From contig JAUIEZ010000026.1 of NCBI GenBank assembly GCA_030429665.1, positions 1-45,032 of the forward strand: a DNA stretch of 45,032 nucleotides. The letters run 5' to 3'. Within the stretch, counting starts at the first letter, position 1; every line of letters begins with the position of its first letter. Origin of the DNA: Gammaproteobacteria bacterium. GTDB taxonomy: Bacteria > Pseudomonadota > Gammaproteobacteria > Arenicellales > CAJQKF01. The translations under genes and the position numbers were made by a program. Of the stretch, positions 1 to 8,874 are shown piece after piece. Under the pieces are notes generated by a model. It worked only from the letters and a program-made list of their open reading frames with translations, searched no databases and was not told the DNA's origin.

Positions 1-36
1 CAGGCCGATACCGCGATTCCCGCACCGGCCCACTAG
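1..36 (+). CDS. ccoN: C-terminal end of cbb3 oxidase subunit I (partial)
   Basis: The first 36 bases read in frame as eleven residues ending in a TAG stop. The gene is cut by the window edge, so nothing in the peptide itself identifies it. The assignment to CcoN, the haem b/CuB catalytic subunit of cytochrome cbb3 oxidase, rests on position: ccoO starts 36 bases later and ccoNOQP is the standard gene order. Confidence 0.6.
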   Translation, partial: QADTAIPAPAH

Positions 37-72
37 GCCGATTGGACAACGAATACCTGGAGATCTTTGACA

Positions 73-684
73 ATGGGAATCCAAGAGAAATCCGAAACGA
101 ACGTTTTCTGGTTGATCGTGCTGGTGGTGTTGGTGGTCAGCGTGGGCGGGATCGTGCAGATCGTGCCGCTGTTCTACCAGCGATCCACCACCGAGGCCGT
201 GGCGGGGCTGGAGCCCTATACCGCGCTCCAGCTTGCCGGCCGCGACATCTACCAGGCCGAGGGATGCATGGGGTGCCATTCCCAGCATATTCGCCCGTTC
301 CGCGCCGAGACCGAACGCTACGGCCACTACTCGGTGGCGGGCGAGTTCGTGTACGACCATCCTTTCCTGTGGAGTTCGAAACGCACCGGCCCCGACCTGG
401 CCCGCGTGGGCGGCCGCTACAGCGACGAGTGGCACCGGGTGCACCTCATCAACCCGCGCGACGTAGTGCCCGAGTCCATCATGCCGGGATACCCGTGGCT
501 CGAGGACAACCTGCTCGACGGTGAAACGATCACCATGCACATGCGTGCGCTTCGCACCATTGGCGTGCCCTACTCCGAGGAGGACATCGCCGGCGCCGCC
601 GCGGCCGTCGAAGGCAAGACCGAGATGGATGCCGTGATCGCCTACCTGCAGGGACTCGGGGTGCACGTGAAGTTGCGGAGGTAG
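73..684 (+). CDS. ccoO: cbb3-type cytochrome c oxidase subunit II
   Basis: CcoO is the membrane-anchored mono-haem c subunit that passes electrons from CcoP to the CcoN catalytic centre of the high-affinity cbb3 terminal oxidase. The 203-residue protein has one N-terminal membrane helix (about residues 13-33). A haem-binding CMGCH motif follows at residues 65-69, within the family-typical [13 protein letters not shown] stretch, and then the usual [16 protein letters not shown] segment. An in-frame TTG lies six bases upstream, but the ATG at 73 is preferred because a GGAGA ribosome site sits about nine bases before it. It lies between the ccoN remnant and ccoQ in one operon. Confidence 0.95.
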   Translation: MGIQEKSETNVFWLIVLVVLVVSVGGIVQIVPLFYQRSTTEAVAGLEPYTALQLAGRDIYQAEGCMGCHSQHIRPFRAETERYGHYSVAGEFVYDHPFLWSSKRTGPDLARVGGRYSDEWHRVHLINPRDVVPESIMPGYPWLEDNLLDGETITMHMRALRTIGVPYSEEDIAGAAAAVEGKTEMDAVIAYLQGLGVHVKLRR

Positions 685-688
685 CGGC

Positions 689-862
689 GTGACGACGTTC
701 CAGATCGTGTGGACGATCATTTTATTCATCATTTTCGTCGGAATCGTCGCCTGGGCCTTCGGCAGTCGGCAGAAAAAGCGCTTCGAGGAAGCCGCGCGCC
801 TGCCCCTCGACGACGACCGTGAACCGAATTCGAAAACTTATCGGGAGAACGACAATGGCTGA
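689..862 (+). CDS. ccoQ: cbb3-type oxidase subunit CcoQ (FixQ), small membrane protein
   Basis: A 57-residue ORF with a GTG start lies four bases after ccoO and ends eight bases inside ccoP, the expected position of ccoQ. It has one hydrophobic helix (about residues 4-24), then a basic, charged tail beginning GSRQKKRFEEAARLPLDD, the usual look of CcoQ/FixQ. CcoQ is non-catalytic and stabilises the cbb3 complex. It is easily missed because it is short and has a GTG start. The 8-bp overlap with ccoP suggests translational coupling. Confidence 0.88.
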   Translation: MTTFQIVWTIILFIIFVGIVAWAFGSRQKKRFEEAARLPLDDDREPNSKTYRENDNG

Positions 863-1757
863 TTTTGTTTCGCCGGGGTGGCACTGGTTCATCGCCATCG
901 TCACGGTGATCTCTCTGGCCGCCTGCCTGTGGTTGATCTTCGCCAACCGTGCCGGCAAATCCACCGGCGGCAAGGTTGGCGTGACCGGACACAAGTGGGA
1001 CGAGGATCTCGAGGAACTCAACAACCCGTTGCCGCGCTGGTGGTTCAACCTGTTCCTGTTGACGGTTTTCTTCGGCTTCGTATACCTGACCCTCTATCCG
1101 GGACTGGGTTCGTTCGCCGGCGTCCTCGGGTGGTCCCAGACGGGTCAGTACGAACAGGAGATCGCCGCCGCAAACGCTGCCTACGATCCCCTGTTCGAGC
1201 GTTTCGCCGGTTCCGAGATTCCGGCGTTGGCGGACGACGCCGATGCGCTACGCGCGGGAGAGCGGTTGTTCTCCACTTACTGCACCACCTGTCACGGTTC
1301 GGATGCGCGCGGTGCGCCGGGATTCCCGAACCTTCGCGACGATGCGTGGCTCTGGGGCGGAGACCCGGAGACGATCAAGCAGACCATTACGAACGGCCGC
1401 GCCGGCGCCATGCCCGCCTGGGAGGCGGCGCTCGGCGAAGACGGCGTGCGCAATGTCGCCGCCTACGTGGAAAAGCTCGCCGGCCGCGAAGTCGACGAGG
1501 AATGGGCAGCGCTGGGCAAGGAGAAGTTCGACATGATGTGCGTTGCCTGCCACCAGGCCGACGGCACCGGCAATCCCGCGTTGGGCGCGCCCAATCTGAC
1601 CGACGACGCGTGGCTGTATGGCGCGAGCACGCACACCATCCGCGAGACCATTGCGAGTGGCCGTAACGGTGTCATGCCGCCCCACGGCGAGTTCCTCGGT
1701 GAGGCGAAAGTGCACCTGCTGGCTGCCTACGTTTACTCGCTGTCGAAAGACGAGTGA
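855..1757 (+). CDS. ccoP: cbb3-type cytochrome c oxidase subunit III (di-haem)
   Basis: CcoP is the membrane-bound di-haem c subunit that accepts electrons from soluble cytochromes and feeds CcoO/CcoN. The 300-residue protein has two N-terminal membrane helices separated by the conserved GHKWDEDLEELNNPLPRWW segment. Two cytochrome c domains follow, with CxxCH motifs CTTCH (from residue 143) and CVACH (from residue 229). Each is followed by a PNLxDDAWLxG block. An in-frame upstream GTG at 819 exists. ATG 855 is chosen because it gives the standard N-terminus (MADFVSPGWHW) and is preceded by GGGAGAA. Confidence 0.95.
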   Translation: MADFVSPGWHWFIAIVTVISLAACLWLIFANRAGKSTGGKVGVTGHKWDEDLEELNNPLPRWWFNLFLLTVFFGFVYLTLYPGLGSFAGVLGWSQTGQYEQEIAAANAAYDPLFERFAGSEIPALADDADALRAGERLFSTYCTTCHGSDARGAPGFPNLRDDAWLWGGDPETIKQTITNGRAGAMPAWEAALGEDGVRNVAAYVEKLAGREVDEEWAALGKEKFDMMCVACHQADGTGNPALGAPNLTDDAWLYGASTHTIRETIASGRNGVMPPHGEFLGEAKVHLLAAYVYSLSKDE

Positions 1758-1792
1758 CGACACGTTCGGTGAACAACGCGAGATAGAAGACC

Positions 1793-2059
1793 ATGCCGAC
1801 TCCTCTGACGCAGCGTATCACGGCCGTTCTGTGGCCCTCGTTCCTGATGGCGGGACTCGCCACCGTGGTGTTCTTCGCGGTGTTCGATCCGTACGACCTG
1901 GTGGCGCCGACCTGGTTTCCGAACCTGAGCCGGCTGGGAGCCTATTCCATCGGCTTCTTTCTCTTCTGGCTGCTGACCGCTTCGTCATGCCTCCTGACCT
2001 GCTACTTCCAGCGGCCCGTCAACCGAGTAAACCGGCTTCCTGGCCGCGACAAGGAGTAA
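1793..2059 (+). CDS. small two-helix membrane protein in the cco operon, unknown function
   Basis: An 88-residue protein between ccoP and ccoG. It has two hydrophobic helices (about residues 11-29 and 49-71) and a short basic C-terminus. I recognise no catalytic motif. Its place inside the operon (35 bases after ccoP, nine before ccoG) suggests a helper role in cbb3 oxidase assembly or stability. It is too long and of the wrong pattern to be a second CcoQ. The protein-like hydrophobic profile and tight spacing support it being real; no function can be given from sequence. Confidence 0.75.
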   Translation: MPTPLTQRITAVLWPSFLMAGLATVVFFAVFDPYDLVAPTWFPNLSRLGAYSIGFFLFWLLTASSCLLTCYFQRPVNRVNRLPGRDKE

Positions 2060-2068
2060 ATCGACAAG

Positions 2069-3481
2069 ATGGCCCGGCCTTCCGACGAAACCGCCTCCAG
2101 CGATATCGAGACGCAGCTATACGCCAAGCGCCAGAAAATCTACCCCCGGGAGGTGCACGGTCTGTTCGCGTGGCTTCGCACGGCCGCGGTGCTCGCATTG
2201 CTGGGTCTTTTCTACATCGTCCCCTGGTTGCGTTGGGACGGGCGCCAGGCCGTGCTGTTCGATCTGCCCGGACGAAAGTTCTACCTGTTCGGATTGACCA
2301 TCTGGCCCCAGGATTTCATCTATCTGAGCGCGCTGCTCATCATCGCGGCGATGTCGTTGTTCTTCTTCACCGCGTTGGCCGGGCGTCTTTGGTGCGGTTA
2401 TGCCTGCCCCCAGACGGTATGGACCGAGGTATTCCTGTGGATCGAGCGGAAGATCGAGGGAAGCCGCAGTCAGCAAATGAAGCGCGACAAGGCGCCGCTA
2501 AACGCCAGCAAGTTCGCCGTCAAGGCCACGAAGCATGCGGTCTGGATCGTGTTCTCGCTTTGGACCGGATTTACCTTCGTCGGTTTTTTCACCCCCATCC
2601 TTGAACTGGGCGCCAAGCTGCTGACGTTTTCGACCGGTCCATGGGAGACGTTCTGGGTGCTGTTTTACGGCTTTGCCACCTATGGCAACGCGGGTTGGTT
2701 GCGCGAACAGGTATGCATCTACATGTGTCCCTACGCCCGCTTCCAAAGCGCGATGGTGGACTCCAATACATTGGTCATCTCCTACGACACCGCGCGCGGC
2801 GAACCGCGCGGTCCGAGGCGCAGGGGGCTCGATCCGTCGGAGAAGGGGCTGGGGCATTGCATCGATTGCTCGATCTGCGTGCAGGTATGCCCGACCGGCA
2901 TCGACATCCGTGACGGACTGCAATATCAGTGCATCGGCTGTGCCGCGTGCATTGACGGCTGCGACGACGTCATGCAGAAGATGAACTACCCCAAGGGCCT
3001 GATTCGATATACCACCCAGAATGCATTGGCGGGCGGCGAAACGAAGATCCTGCGGCCGCGTGTCATCATCTACGCGGCAATTCTCCTGGTGGCTCTGAGC
3101 GCGGTGTTCTACGGCCTTCTTACCCGCGATCCGATCGGACTCGACGTCATCCGCGACCGTAACGCGCTGTATCGGGAAACGTCGGACGGTTGGATTGAGA
3201 ATGTCTATACTCTCAAGATACTCAACATGGAGGAGATCCCGCGCGTGTTCGATGTCGACATCGCCGGCATAGAGGATGCGCGACTGGTCGAGGACGAGGA
3301 CGGCGTCGTGGTCGGCGGCGGAGAGGTGGTGAGCTACGTGGTGCGCGTGCAGGTCGACCCCGACGAGATGTCGCGACAGAGCACCGATTTCGAATTTTCA
3401 GTCAAGGCGCGCGACGACGATTCCCGCGTGGCGGTCGAATCCGCCCGCTTCGTCGGTCCGCGCTGGATGGGAGAATCCTAG
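2069..3481 (+). CDS. ccoG: cbb3 oxidase assembly/copper protein CcoG (FixG/RdxA family)
   Basis: CcoG is a polyferredoxin-like membrane protein that assists cbb3 oxidase maturation; family members have been linked to copper reduction for CuB insertion. The 470-residue protein shows several membrane helices in its N-terminal half. The family motifs LWCGYACPQTVW and CIYMCPYARFQ are present, as are two ferredoxin cysteine clusters (CIDCSICVQVCP, and CIGCAACIDGC). A C-terminal beta-rich periplasmic domain follows one last helix near residue 340. Its stop overlaps the ccoH start by one base, indicating coupled translation. Confidence 0.94.
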   Translation: MARPSDETASSDIETQLYAKRQKIYPREVHGLFAWLRTAAVLALLGLFYIVPWLRWDGRQAVLFDLPGRKFYLFGLTIWPQDFIYLSALLIIAAMSLFFFTALAGRLWCGYACPQTVWTEVFLWIERKIEGSRSQQMKRDKAPLNASKFAVKATKHAVWIVFSLWTGFTFVGFFTPILELGAKLLTFSTGPWETFWVLFYGFATYGNAGWLREQVCIYMCPYARFQSAMVDSNTLVISYDTARGEPRGPRRRGLDPSEKGLGHCIDCSICVQVCPTGIDIRDGLQYQCIGCAACIDGCDDVMQKMNYPKGLIRYTTQNALAGGETKILRPRVIIYAAILLVALSAVFYGLLTRDPIGLDVIRDRNALYRETSDGWIENVYTLKILNMEEIPRVFDVDIAGIEDARLVEDEDGVVVGGGEVVSYVVRVQVDPDEMSRQSTDFEFSVKARDDDSRVAVESARFVGPRWMGES

Positions 3482-3999
3482 TGAACATGACCTCTACGAC
3501 GTCCAGGCCCTGGTACCGTGAAGGTATGGTTTGGATGGTGATCGCCATTCCGCTGACGGCCGTGATACTTGGCGTCGCCATGATCAGTATCGCGGTTGCC
3601 ACGTGGGATGGACTGGTGGTGGACGATTACTACAAGCAAGGCAAGGAAATCAATCGCGTGCTGATACGCGATCGTTTCGCCACCGAGAATGGTCTTTCGG
3701 CCGCGCTGACGTACTCGAACGACGACGGACGGGTGACGCTTTCGGTGGACTCGGAGCAACCGGTCGAACAAGTACCCGTAATCACGTTGATGTTTCTGCA
3801 TCCCACGCGTGGCGGGCTTGATCGAAGCGTGGAACTGGCGCGCGGTCCGGACGGGCGGTACCACGGCGTCATGCCGGCCCTGGTCGAAGGTGATTGGCAC
3901 ATCCAGATCGGTACCGACAAGTGGCGTCTGGGGACCCGCGTGGAGAGCGGCACGAGCGGCTCGTTTGCCGTAGCGTTTCGACCGCTTGGCGAGAACTAG
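3481..3999 (+). CDS. ccoH: FixH/CcoH family protein, cbb3 oxidase assembly
   Basis: A 172-residue protein with one N-terminal membrane helix (about residues 17-40). The helix is followed by the FixH-typical WDGLVVDDYYKQGKEINR segment and a beta-rich periplasmic domain. CcoH interacts with CcoN and stabilises assembly intermediates of the cbb3 oxidase. The GTG start overlaps the ccoG stop by one base; an ATG two codons later is an alternative. In many bacteria ccoI (copper ATPase) and ccoS follow, but here a TauE/SafE-like gene comes next. Confidence 0.9.
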   Translation: MNMTSTTSRPWYREGMVWMVIAIPLTAVILGVAMISIAVATWDGLVVDDYYKQGKEINRVLIRDRFATENGLSAALTYSNDDGRVTLSVDSEQPVEQVPVITLMFLHPTRGGLDRSVELARGPDGRYHGVMPALVEGDWHIQIGTDKWRLGTRVESGTSGSFAVAFRPLGEN

Positions 4000-4008
4000 C
4001 AATCCAGC

Positions 4009-4728
4009 GTGACTGAGTCATTCGGTATCGTCGCCGCCCTGCTGGTCGGCTTGCTCGGCTCCGTGCATTGCATCGGTATGTGCGGCGGTATCTCCGGCGT
4101 GTTGGCGGCGGGGAACGCCACGGGCAGCGGCGCGCGGCGCATCGGCAATACCCTTTCCTACAATCTCGGACGAATCTTCAGCTACGGCGTCGCCGGTTTC
4201 ATCGCCGGCCATGCCGGTCGTGCCACCTACGATCTGTTCCCGGTTGCACGCGTTGCCGAGGTGGGACTGTTGCTCTCGGGACTCTTCATGATTGCCATGG
4301 GGTTGTATCTTGCCGATTGGTGGCGCGGGATCTCGCGGGTGGAGTCGGCCGGTTCGATCCTCTGGCGACGAATCCAGCCGTATTCCCGGCATTTTCTTCC
4401 CGTGAAATCACCTTGGCAGGCTCTTTCGCTGGGCATCTTGTGGGGTTGGCTGCCCTGTGGACTGGTCTATGCCACGCTCGTCTGGGCCCTGTTCGCAGCC
4501 GATCCGATGCGTTCCATGTCTATCATGATCGCGTTCGGCATCGGCACACTGCCGATGCTGCTGGCCATGGGCGGCCTCGCCGATCAACTGGCCCGGCTTC
4601 GCTCGCGTCCCGTGATTCGTCGAACGGCCGGCATCCTGATTATCGTGTTCGGCGCGGCGACTTTCATGGGATGGGCGCATCCCATGCATCCGCTGGATCA
4701 CCCGGTAGGCGCGATCTGCACGGTGTAG
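4009..4728 (+). CDS. sulfite exporter TauE/SafE-family (UreH-like) membrane protein
   Basis: A 239-residue polytopic membrane protein, about six helices, with a GTG start nine bases after ccoH. The N-terminal HCIGMCGG motif and the later WGWLPCGLVYATL stretch mark the UreH/DsbD-like branch of the TauE/SafE group. That branch often sits at the end of cco operons. The paired cysteines and His/Met-rich surroundings of the motif are compatible with metal (copper or nickel) transport or thiol redox chemistry. The family name 'sulfite exporter' should not be taken as function. Context argues for a part in oxidase copper supply, which is inference. Confidence 0.85.
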   Translation: MTESFGIVAALLVGLLGSVHCIGMCGGISGVLAAGNATGSGARRIGNTLSYNLGRIFSYGVAGFIAGHAGRATYDLFPVARVAEVGLLLSGLFMIAMGLYLADWWRGISRVESAGSILWRRIQPYSRHFLPVKSPWQALSLGILWGWLPCGLVYATLVWALFAADPMRSMSIMIAFGIGTLPMLLAMGGLADQLARLRSRPVIRRTAGILIIVFGAATFMGWAHPMHPLDHPVGAICTV

Positions 4729-4779
4729 AAACCGGGCGGGACTCCCCGGCTCGGGTTGACTCCCGTTGCCGGCGTTCGC

Positions 4780-7002
4780 CTACTGCGTGTTGCGCTTGCG
4801 CAGGTTCTCCAGCTTCCTGAGGTTCTGCTTTCTCGCCGCCTGGTAGCGCTTCGCCGCCATTTCCATGAACTTTTCCTGGCTCGACTTCTCGCCTTCCTCG
4901 CGCAGGGAACGGTAGGTACAGTCGCTTTGCATCTCCCATGCGCCGTGGCGGTCGTTCATGTAGGTATTGAGGATCATGCGCAGATCCTGCTTGAGGTCCT
5001 CCGAGTCAACCGGGGCGAGCACTTCCACGCGGCTTTCCAGGTTGCGCTTCATGAGGTCTGCCGAGCCGATATAGTACTCCTCGTTCGGGCCGCCCCCGTT
5101 GCGAAAGTAATATATGCGGCTGTGTTCCAGGAATCGCCCGACGATGCTGACCACGCGAATATTGTCGGAAAGACCCGGAATGCCGACCTTGATGCGGCAG
5201 GTATCCCGAATGATGAGGTCGACGGTCACGCCCGCCATGGAGGCGCGGTAGAGCTCCTTGCAGATGTCCGGATCCTCGAGCGCATTGCACTTGAGTTGTA
5301 TGTGACCCGCCTCGCCGGCCTTGTGCAACTTGACCTCCCGGCGGATCTTGTTGATCAGCAGGCTCTTCATTATCCGCGGCGCGGGAAGGATCTTCTGATA
5401 ATTGCGATTGGGCGTGTAGCCGGTGGTCAGGAAGTTGAAAAACTCGGTGATGTCGTTGCCGATTTCACGATTGCAGGTGAGAAGACCGAGGTCGCAGTAC
5501 AGCTGCGCGGTGCCCTCGTGATAGTTGCCGGTACCGATATGCACGTAGCGTCGTATGCCGTTGTAGTCCTGTCGGACTACCAGCACCACCTTGCTGTGTG
5601 TTTTCAGTCCCACGACACCGTAGGTGACGTGTACGCCCGCTTCTTCGAGATGGCTTGCCCAGCGGATGTTGGTGGCCTCGTCGAAACGGGCCTTCAACTC
5701 GACCGCCACCGCTACCTGTTTGCCGTTGCGCGCGGCCTCTATCAGGCAGTCGACGATCTTGCTCGCCTCGCCGGTGCGGTACAGTGTCATCTTGATGGCG
5801 CGTACCTTCGGATCGCGGCTCGCTTCCTCGAGAAAGCGCAGCACCGACGTCGCGAAGGATTCGTAGGGATGTTGCAGCAGTATGTCGCCGTGTTCCCGGA
5901 TGATGTGAAAAATGCTTCGCGTATCGAGCAGCTTGAAATGGTCGGACGGACGATGGGGCGCGTCGCGCAGCCTCGGGATCAACAGCGAGGAAATCTCGAA
6001 CAGGTCGCGTTTGGCGATCAGCCCGGTGGTTTCGAACACGTCCTGCGACTCGTTCAGGCCGAGCTCCGCGGAGAGCATACCGCGACGAGTGGGATCCATG
6101 TCCTTTTGCACCATGAGCTGAACGATCGGCGCAAATTTACGCTCTCGCAGCTCGGATACGATCATCTCCAGCAGGTCGTTGGCGGCGGCCTCGTTGCGTT
6201 CGGTGCTGGCATTGCGGATCACGCGAAACCATTCGCAGTGATCGATGACCATTCCCGGGAACAGCAGGTCCAGGTTGCCGGCCATGATCTGTTCGATGCG
6301 CACGAACCGGCGGCTGTCGCCGATGGGGATGAAGCGCTTGGTGCCCGCGCCCACCGGTACCTTGACCCGTGCCAGTGAACTGTACTCGCTGTCCGGGTGG
6401 TGCAAGGTCACCAGGAGATTGAGCGAGAGGTTGGAAACGAACGGAAACGGATGCGCGGGATCGACGGCCTGTGGCGTGATTAGCGGGTAGATATTCTCGA
6501 GATAGTAGCGGCGCAGCGTCTGCTTGTCGGCGTCGCTCAATGTCTCGTAGTCGCACAATTCCACGCCGTACTTGGGCAGCAGCCTGAGAATCTCGCCAAG
6601 GCTCTCCTCGATTTCAATTTCCAGCGAGGTGATGAACTCGCGGCACATTTTGATCTGCTCGCGCGGGCTGCGGCCGTCGACCGTGAGCTCTCGATAGCCG
6701 GCGCCGTCCTGTTGCTTCAGTCCGCCGATGCGCTTCATGTAGAACTCGTCGAGATTGGACGAGACGATGGCGATGAACTTCAGCCGCTCGAGCAGCGGCG
6801 TGCCGTTGTCACGCGACATGGCGAGCACGCGCTGGTTGAATCGCAGCCAGGTGATTTCCCGGTTCTGGTAGAGAGAGGGCTTGGAAAAGTCCACGTTGCG
6901 GCGCCCCGCGCCAGCGGTGGTCTTCGTCGCAGGGCCGGGAGATTGGCCCTTGTCTGGCGGCGAAGCCGCTTGGGATGCGGTTGCGGTCGGATTCTGCGCC
7001 AT
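4780..7002 (-). CDS. ppk1: polyphosphate kinase 1
   Basis: PPK1 reversibly makes long-chain polyphosphate from ATP at the inner membrane. The 740-residue protein starts its conserved part with SLYQNREITWLRFNQRVL (N-domain). It carries both catalytic histidines in their family contexts: H469 in LKTHSKVV (site of autophosphorylation) and H627 in RFLEHSRIYYF. The YIGSADLMKRNL segment follows. Length matches the family. An in-frame start 27 codons upstream (7083) is possible; ATG 7002 is preferred because the extra residues show no conservation pattern I recognise. ppx lies just upstream on the same strand, so synthesis and breakdown of polyphosphate are encoded together. Confidence 0.95.
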   Translation of the reverse strand: MAQNPTATASQAASPPDKGQSPGPATKTTAGAGRRNVDFSKPSLYQNREITWLRFNQRVLAMSRDNGTPLLERLKFIAIVSSNLDEFYMKRIGGLKQQDGAGYRELTVDGRSPREQIKMCREFITSLEIEIEESLGEILRLLPKYGVELCDYETLSDADKQTLRRYYLENIYPLITPQAVDPAHPFPFVSNLSLNLLVTLHHPDSEYSSLARVKVPVGAGTKRFIPIGDSRRFVRIEQIMAGNLDLLFPGMVIDHCEWFRVIRNASTERNEAAANDLLEMIVSELRERKFAPIVQLMVQKDMDPTRRGMLSAELGLNESQDVFETTGLIAKRDLFEISSLLIPRLRDAPHRPSDHFKLLDTRSIFHIIREHGDILLQHPYESFATSVLRFLEEASRDPKVRAIKMTLYRTGEASKIVDCLIEAARNGKQVAVAVELKARFDEATNIRWASHLEEAGVHVTYGVVGLKTHSKVVLVVRQDYNGIRRYVHIGTGNYHEGTAQLYCDLGLLTCNREIGNDITEFFNFLTTGYTPNRNYQKILPAPRIMKSLLINKIRREVKLHKAGEAGHIQLKCNALEDPDICKELYRASMAGVTVDLIIRDTCRIKVGIPGLSDNIRVVSIVGRFLEHSRIYYFRNGGGPNEEYYIGSADLMKRNLESRVEVLAPVDSEDLKQDLRMILNTYMNDRHGAWEMQSDCTYRSLREEGEKSSQEKFMEMAAKRYQAARKQNLRKLENLRKRNTQ

Positions 7003-7205
7003 TTTACTGATACCACGGTTCGTCGGGTCGCGGTCCAACCCGGCAGGTTCGGTGTGTGAGCCGCGCGGGAATGCACTTGGCAATCCCCCGCGAATTCCCC
7101 GGTTTTATTGTCACACACCTTTGCGCGCCGGGCCATGTTCGCGGCGGACGTGCAATGAAATTGTCATGAACGGCGGTGTTGAACGCGGACGATCCCGTCT
7201 GCCGT

Positions 7206-8711
7206 TCAGGTGGCCTCGACGCCGAGCGCGTAGTTGCGCGCCTCCAGCAGGCGGCCTTCCTCGTGGAGTTGGGCCATCGTCAGCGGGTGCGACTCGAGCC
7301 AGGCGCTCGGCATGGACAGTGTGAGCTTCTTGTTCTTCACGGCGAGGCGCATGCCGGGCACCTCCAGCGGCGAACGGTGTCGATTCAGCACGATCGCGAG
7401 CCTGAGAAGAATGACCAGGCGCTCGGTGGGCGCCAGGATGTTGTCCGGAATGGACTGGAACACCAGGTCGTTGAGCTTGCGGCGATGACCGCGCACCAAG
7501 GTGGCGAGGATCGCGCGCTCCGGCAGGGAAAATCCCGGCAGATCGGTGTTTGCGATGATGTAGGCGCCGTGCTTGTGATATTGGTGGTGCGATATATCCA
7601 GGCCGATCTCGTGCAGTTGCGCCGCCCAGCGGAGGAGGGCGCGGCGGCTCGGTTCGCCGAGTTGCCAGTCCTCGGCGACCTGGTCGAGAAACGTTAACGC
7701 GGTCTGCTCGACGCGCGCACCGTGCGCGGCATCCACGTGGTAGCGGGCGGCCAGGTCTGCCACGGATTCCTCGCGAACGTCCTGGCGAAGCTGGCGACCG
7801 ATCAGGTCCTGCACGACCCCTTCGCGAAGCGCCGCGTCGGACACTTCCATCTTGTCGATGCCGAGCTGATTGAAGCAGGCGTTGAGCACGGCCACGCCGC
7901 CGGGAAATACCGGCGCGCGACGTTCGCTGAGTCCGGGCAAGTTGCGCGGCGTACACTTGCCGAGCTCGATCATCCGCGCCGTTAGCTTGGCAAGGCCGTC
8001 GGCGGTAATCAGGTTCTTGCACCAGCCCGCTTCGCGAACCACCTTGAGTATCGCCTTGACGGTGCCCGAGGAACCGATGGAAACGTCCCACCCGCTTTGC
8101 TTGAAATTTTCGACGATAGGCAAGAGCTCGATGCTGGCGGCGACGATCGCGTCGTCCATGCGCTTGGTCGTCACCTGACCGTCGACGAAGAACCTCTCCG
8201 ACAACGAAACGCAGCCCATGAACAGGCTTTCCATGTGGCGCGGGTGCTCTCCGGCGCCGATGATCAGCTCGGTACTGCCGCCGCCGATGTCGATGACGAG
8301 ATTGCGGCCTTCGCCCGGCGCACGCGTGCGCGAGACGCCCTGGTAAATGAGCCGCGCCTCCTCCTTGCCGGAGATAATCTCGATGGGATGGTCGAGCACC
8401 GACTCCGCGCGTGCCAGGAACTGGCGCGCGTTCTTCGCTTTGCGCAGGGTGTTGGTACCCACTACGCGGATGTTATGGCGCGCTACGTGGCGCAGCCGCT
8501 GGCCGATGCGTGCCAGGGCGTCGAGCGCCTGCTGCATCTTCTCGTCGGTGAGGCGGTTATCCTTGTCCAGCCCGGCCGCCAGTCGAATGTACTCGTTAAG
8601 CCTGTCGACGACTCTCAGTTGTTCGCCGTCCTCTCGAACGATAATCAGGTGAAAGCTGTTCGATCCCAGGTCGAGAGCGGCCAGTTCCCGCGGCTGCATC
8701 CTCGGCGACAC
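7206..8711 (-). CDS. ppx: exopolyphosphatase (Ppx/GppA family)
   Basis: Ppx removes terminal phosphates from polyphosphate. The 501-residue protein has the ASKHA-fold signature AALDLGSNSFHLII near the N-terminus and the second phosphate-binding loop VIDIGGGSTELI. A C-terminal HD-like region contains LHEIGLDISHHQYHKHGAYI, typical of the full-length Ppx type. The start is either GTG 8711, which has a GGAG about ten bases upstream, or ATG 8699, four codons later. It faces the same way as ppk1, 203 bases upstream of it. GppA (pppGpp phosphatase) is the close alternative, but the ppk1 neighbour favours Ppx. Confidence 0.93.
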   Translation of the reverse strand: MSPRMQPRELAALDLGSNSFHLIIVREDGEQLRVVDRLNEYIRLAAGLDKDNRLTDEKMQQALDALARIGQRLRHVARHNIRVVGTNTLRKAKNARQFLARAESVLDHPIEIISGKEEARLIYQGVSRTRAPGEGRNLVIDIGGGSTELIIGAGEHPRHMESLFMGCVSLSERFFVDGQVTTKRMDDAIVAASIELLPIVENFKQSGWDVSIGSSGTVKAILKVVREAGWCKNLITADGLAKLTARMIELGKCTPRNLPGLSERRAPVFPGGVAVLNACFNQLGIDKMEVSDAALREGVVQDLIGRQLRQDVREESVADLAARYHVDAAHGARVEQTALTFLDQVAEDWQLGEPSRRALLRWAAQLHEIGLDISHHQYHKHGAYIIANTDLPGFSLPERAILATLVRGHRRKLNDLVFQSIPDNILAPTERLVILLRLAIVLNRHRSPLEVPGMRLAVKNKKLTLSMPSAWLESHPLTMAQLHEEGRLLEARNYALGVEAT

Positions 8712-8874
8712 TAGCGTCCGACTCCGGGCGTCTGTCGATTGGCGAGCGGATGAACGCGTCGATTCCCGGAAAGTCGGGCCGACGATGCAAGCCGGGCGGG
8801 GTGGCCGGACGAAACGATGCCACGCCGTATCGCCACGGACGCGCGATACGCGACGCTACTCCGGGGGTAGGGCA

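Noticed and set aside
4756-6378. 540-codon open frame on the plus strand
   Set aside because: It lies entirely antisense to ppk1, whose motifs are intact. Long antisense frames are expected in GC-rich coding DNA.
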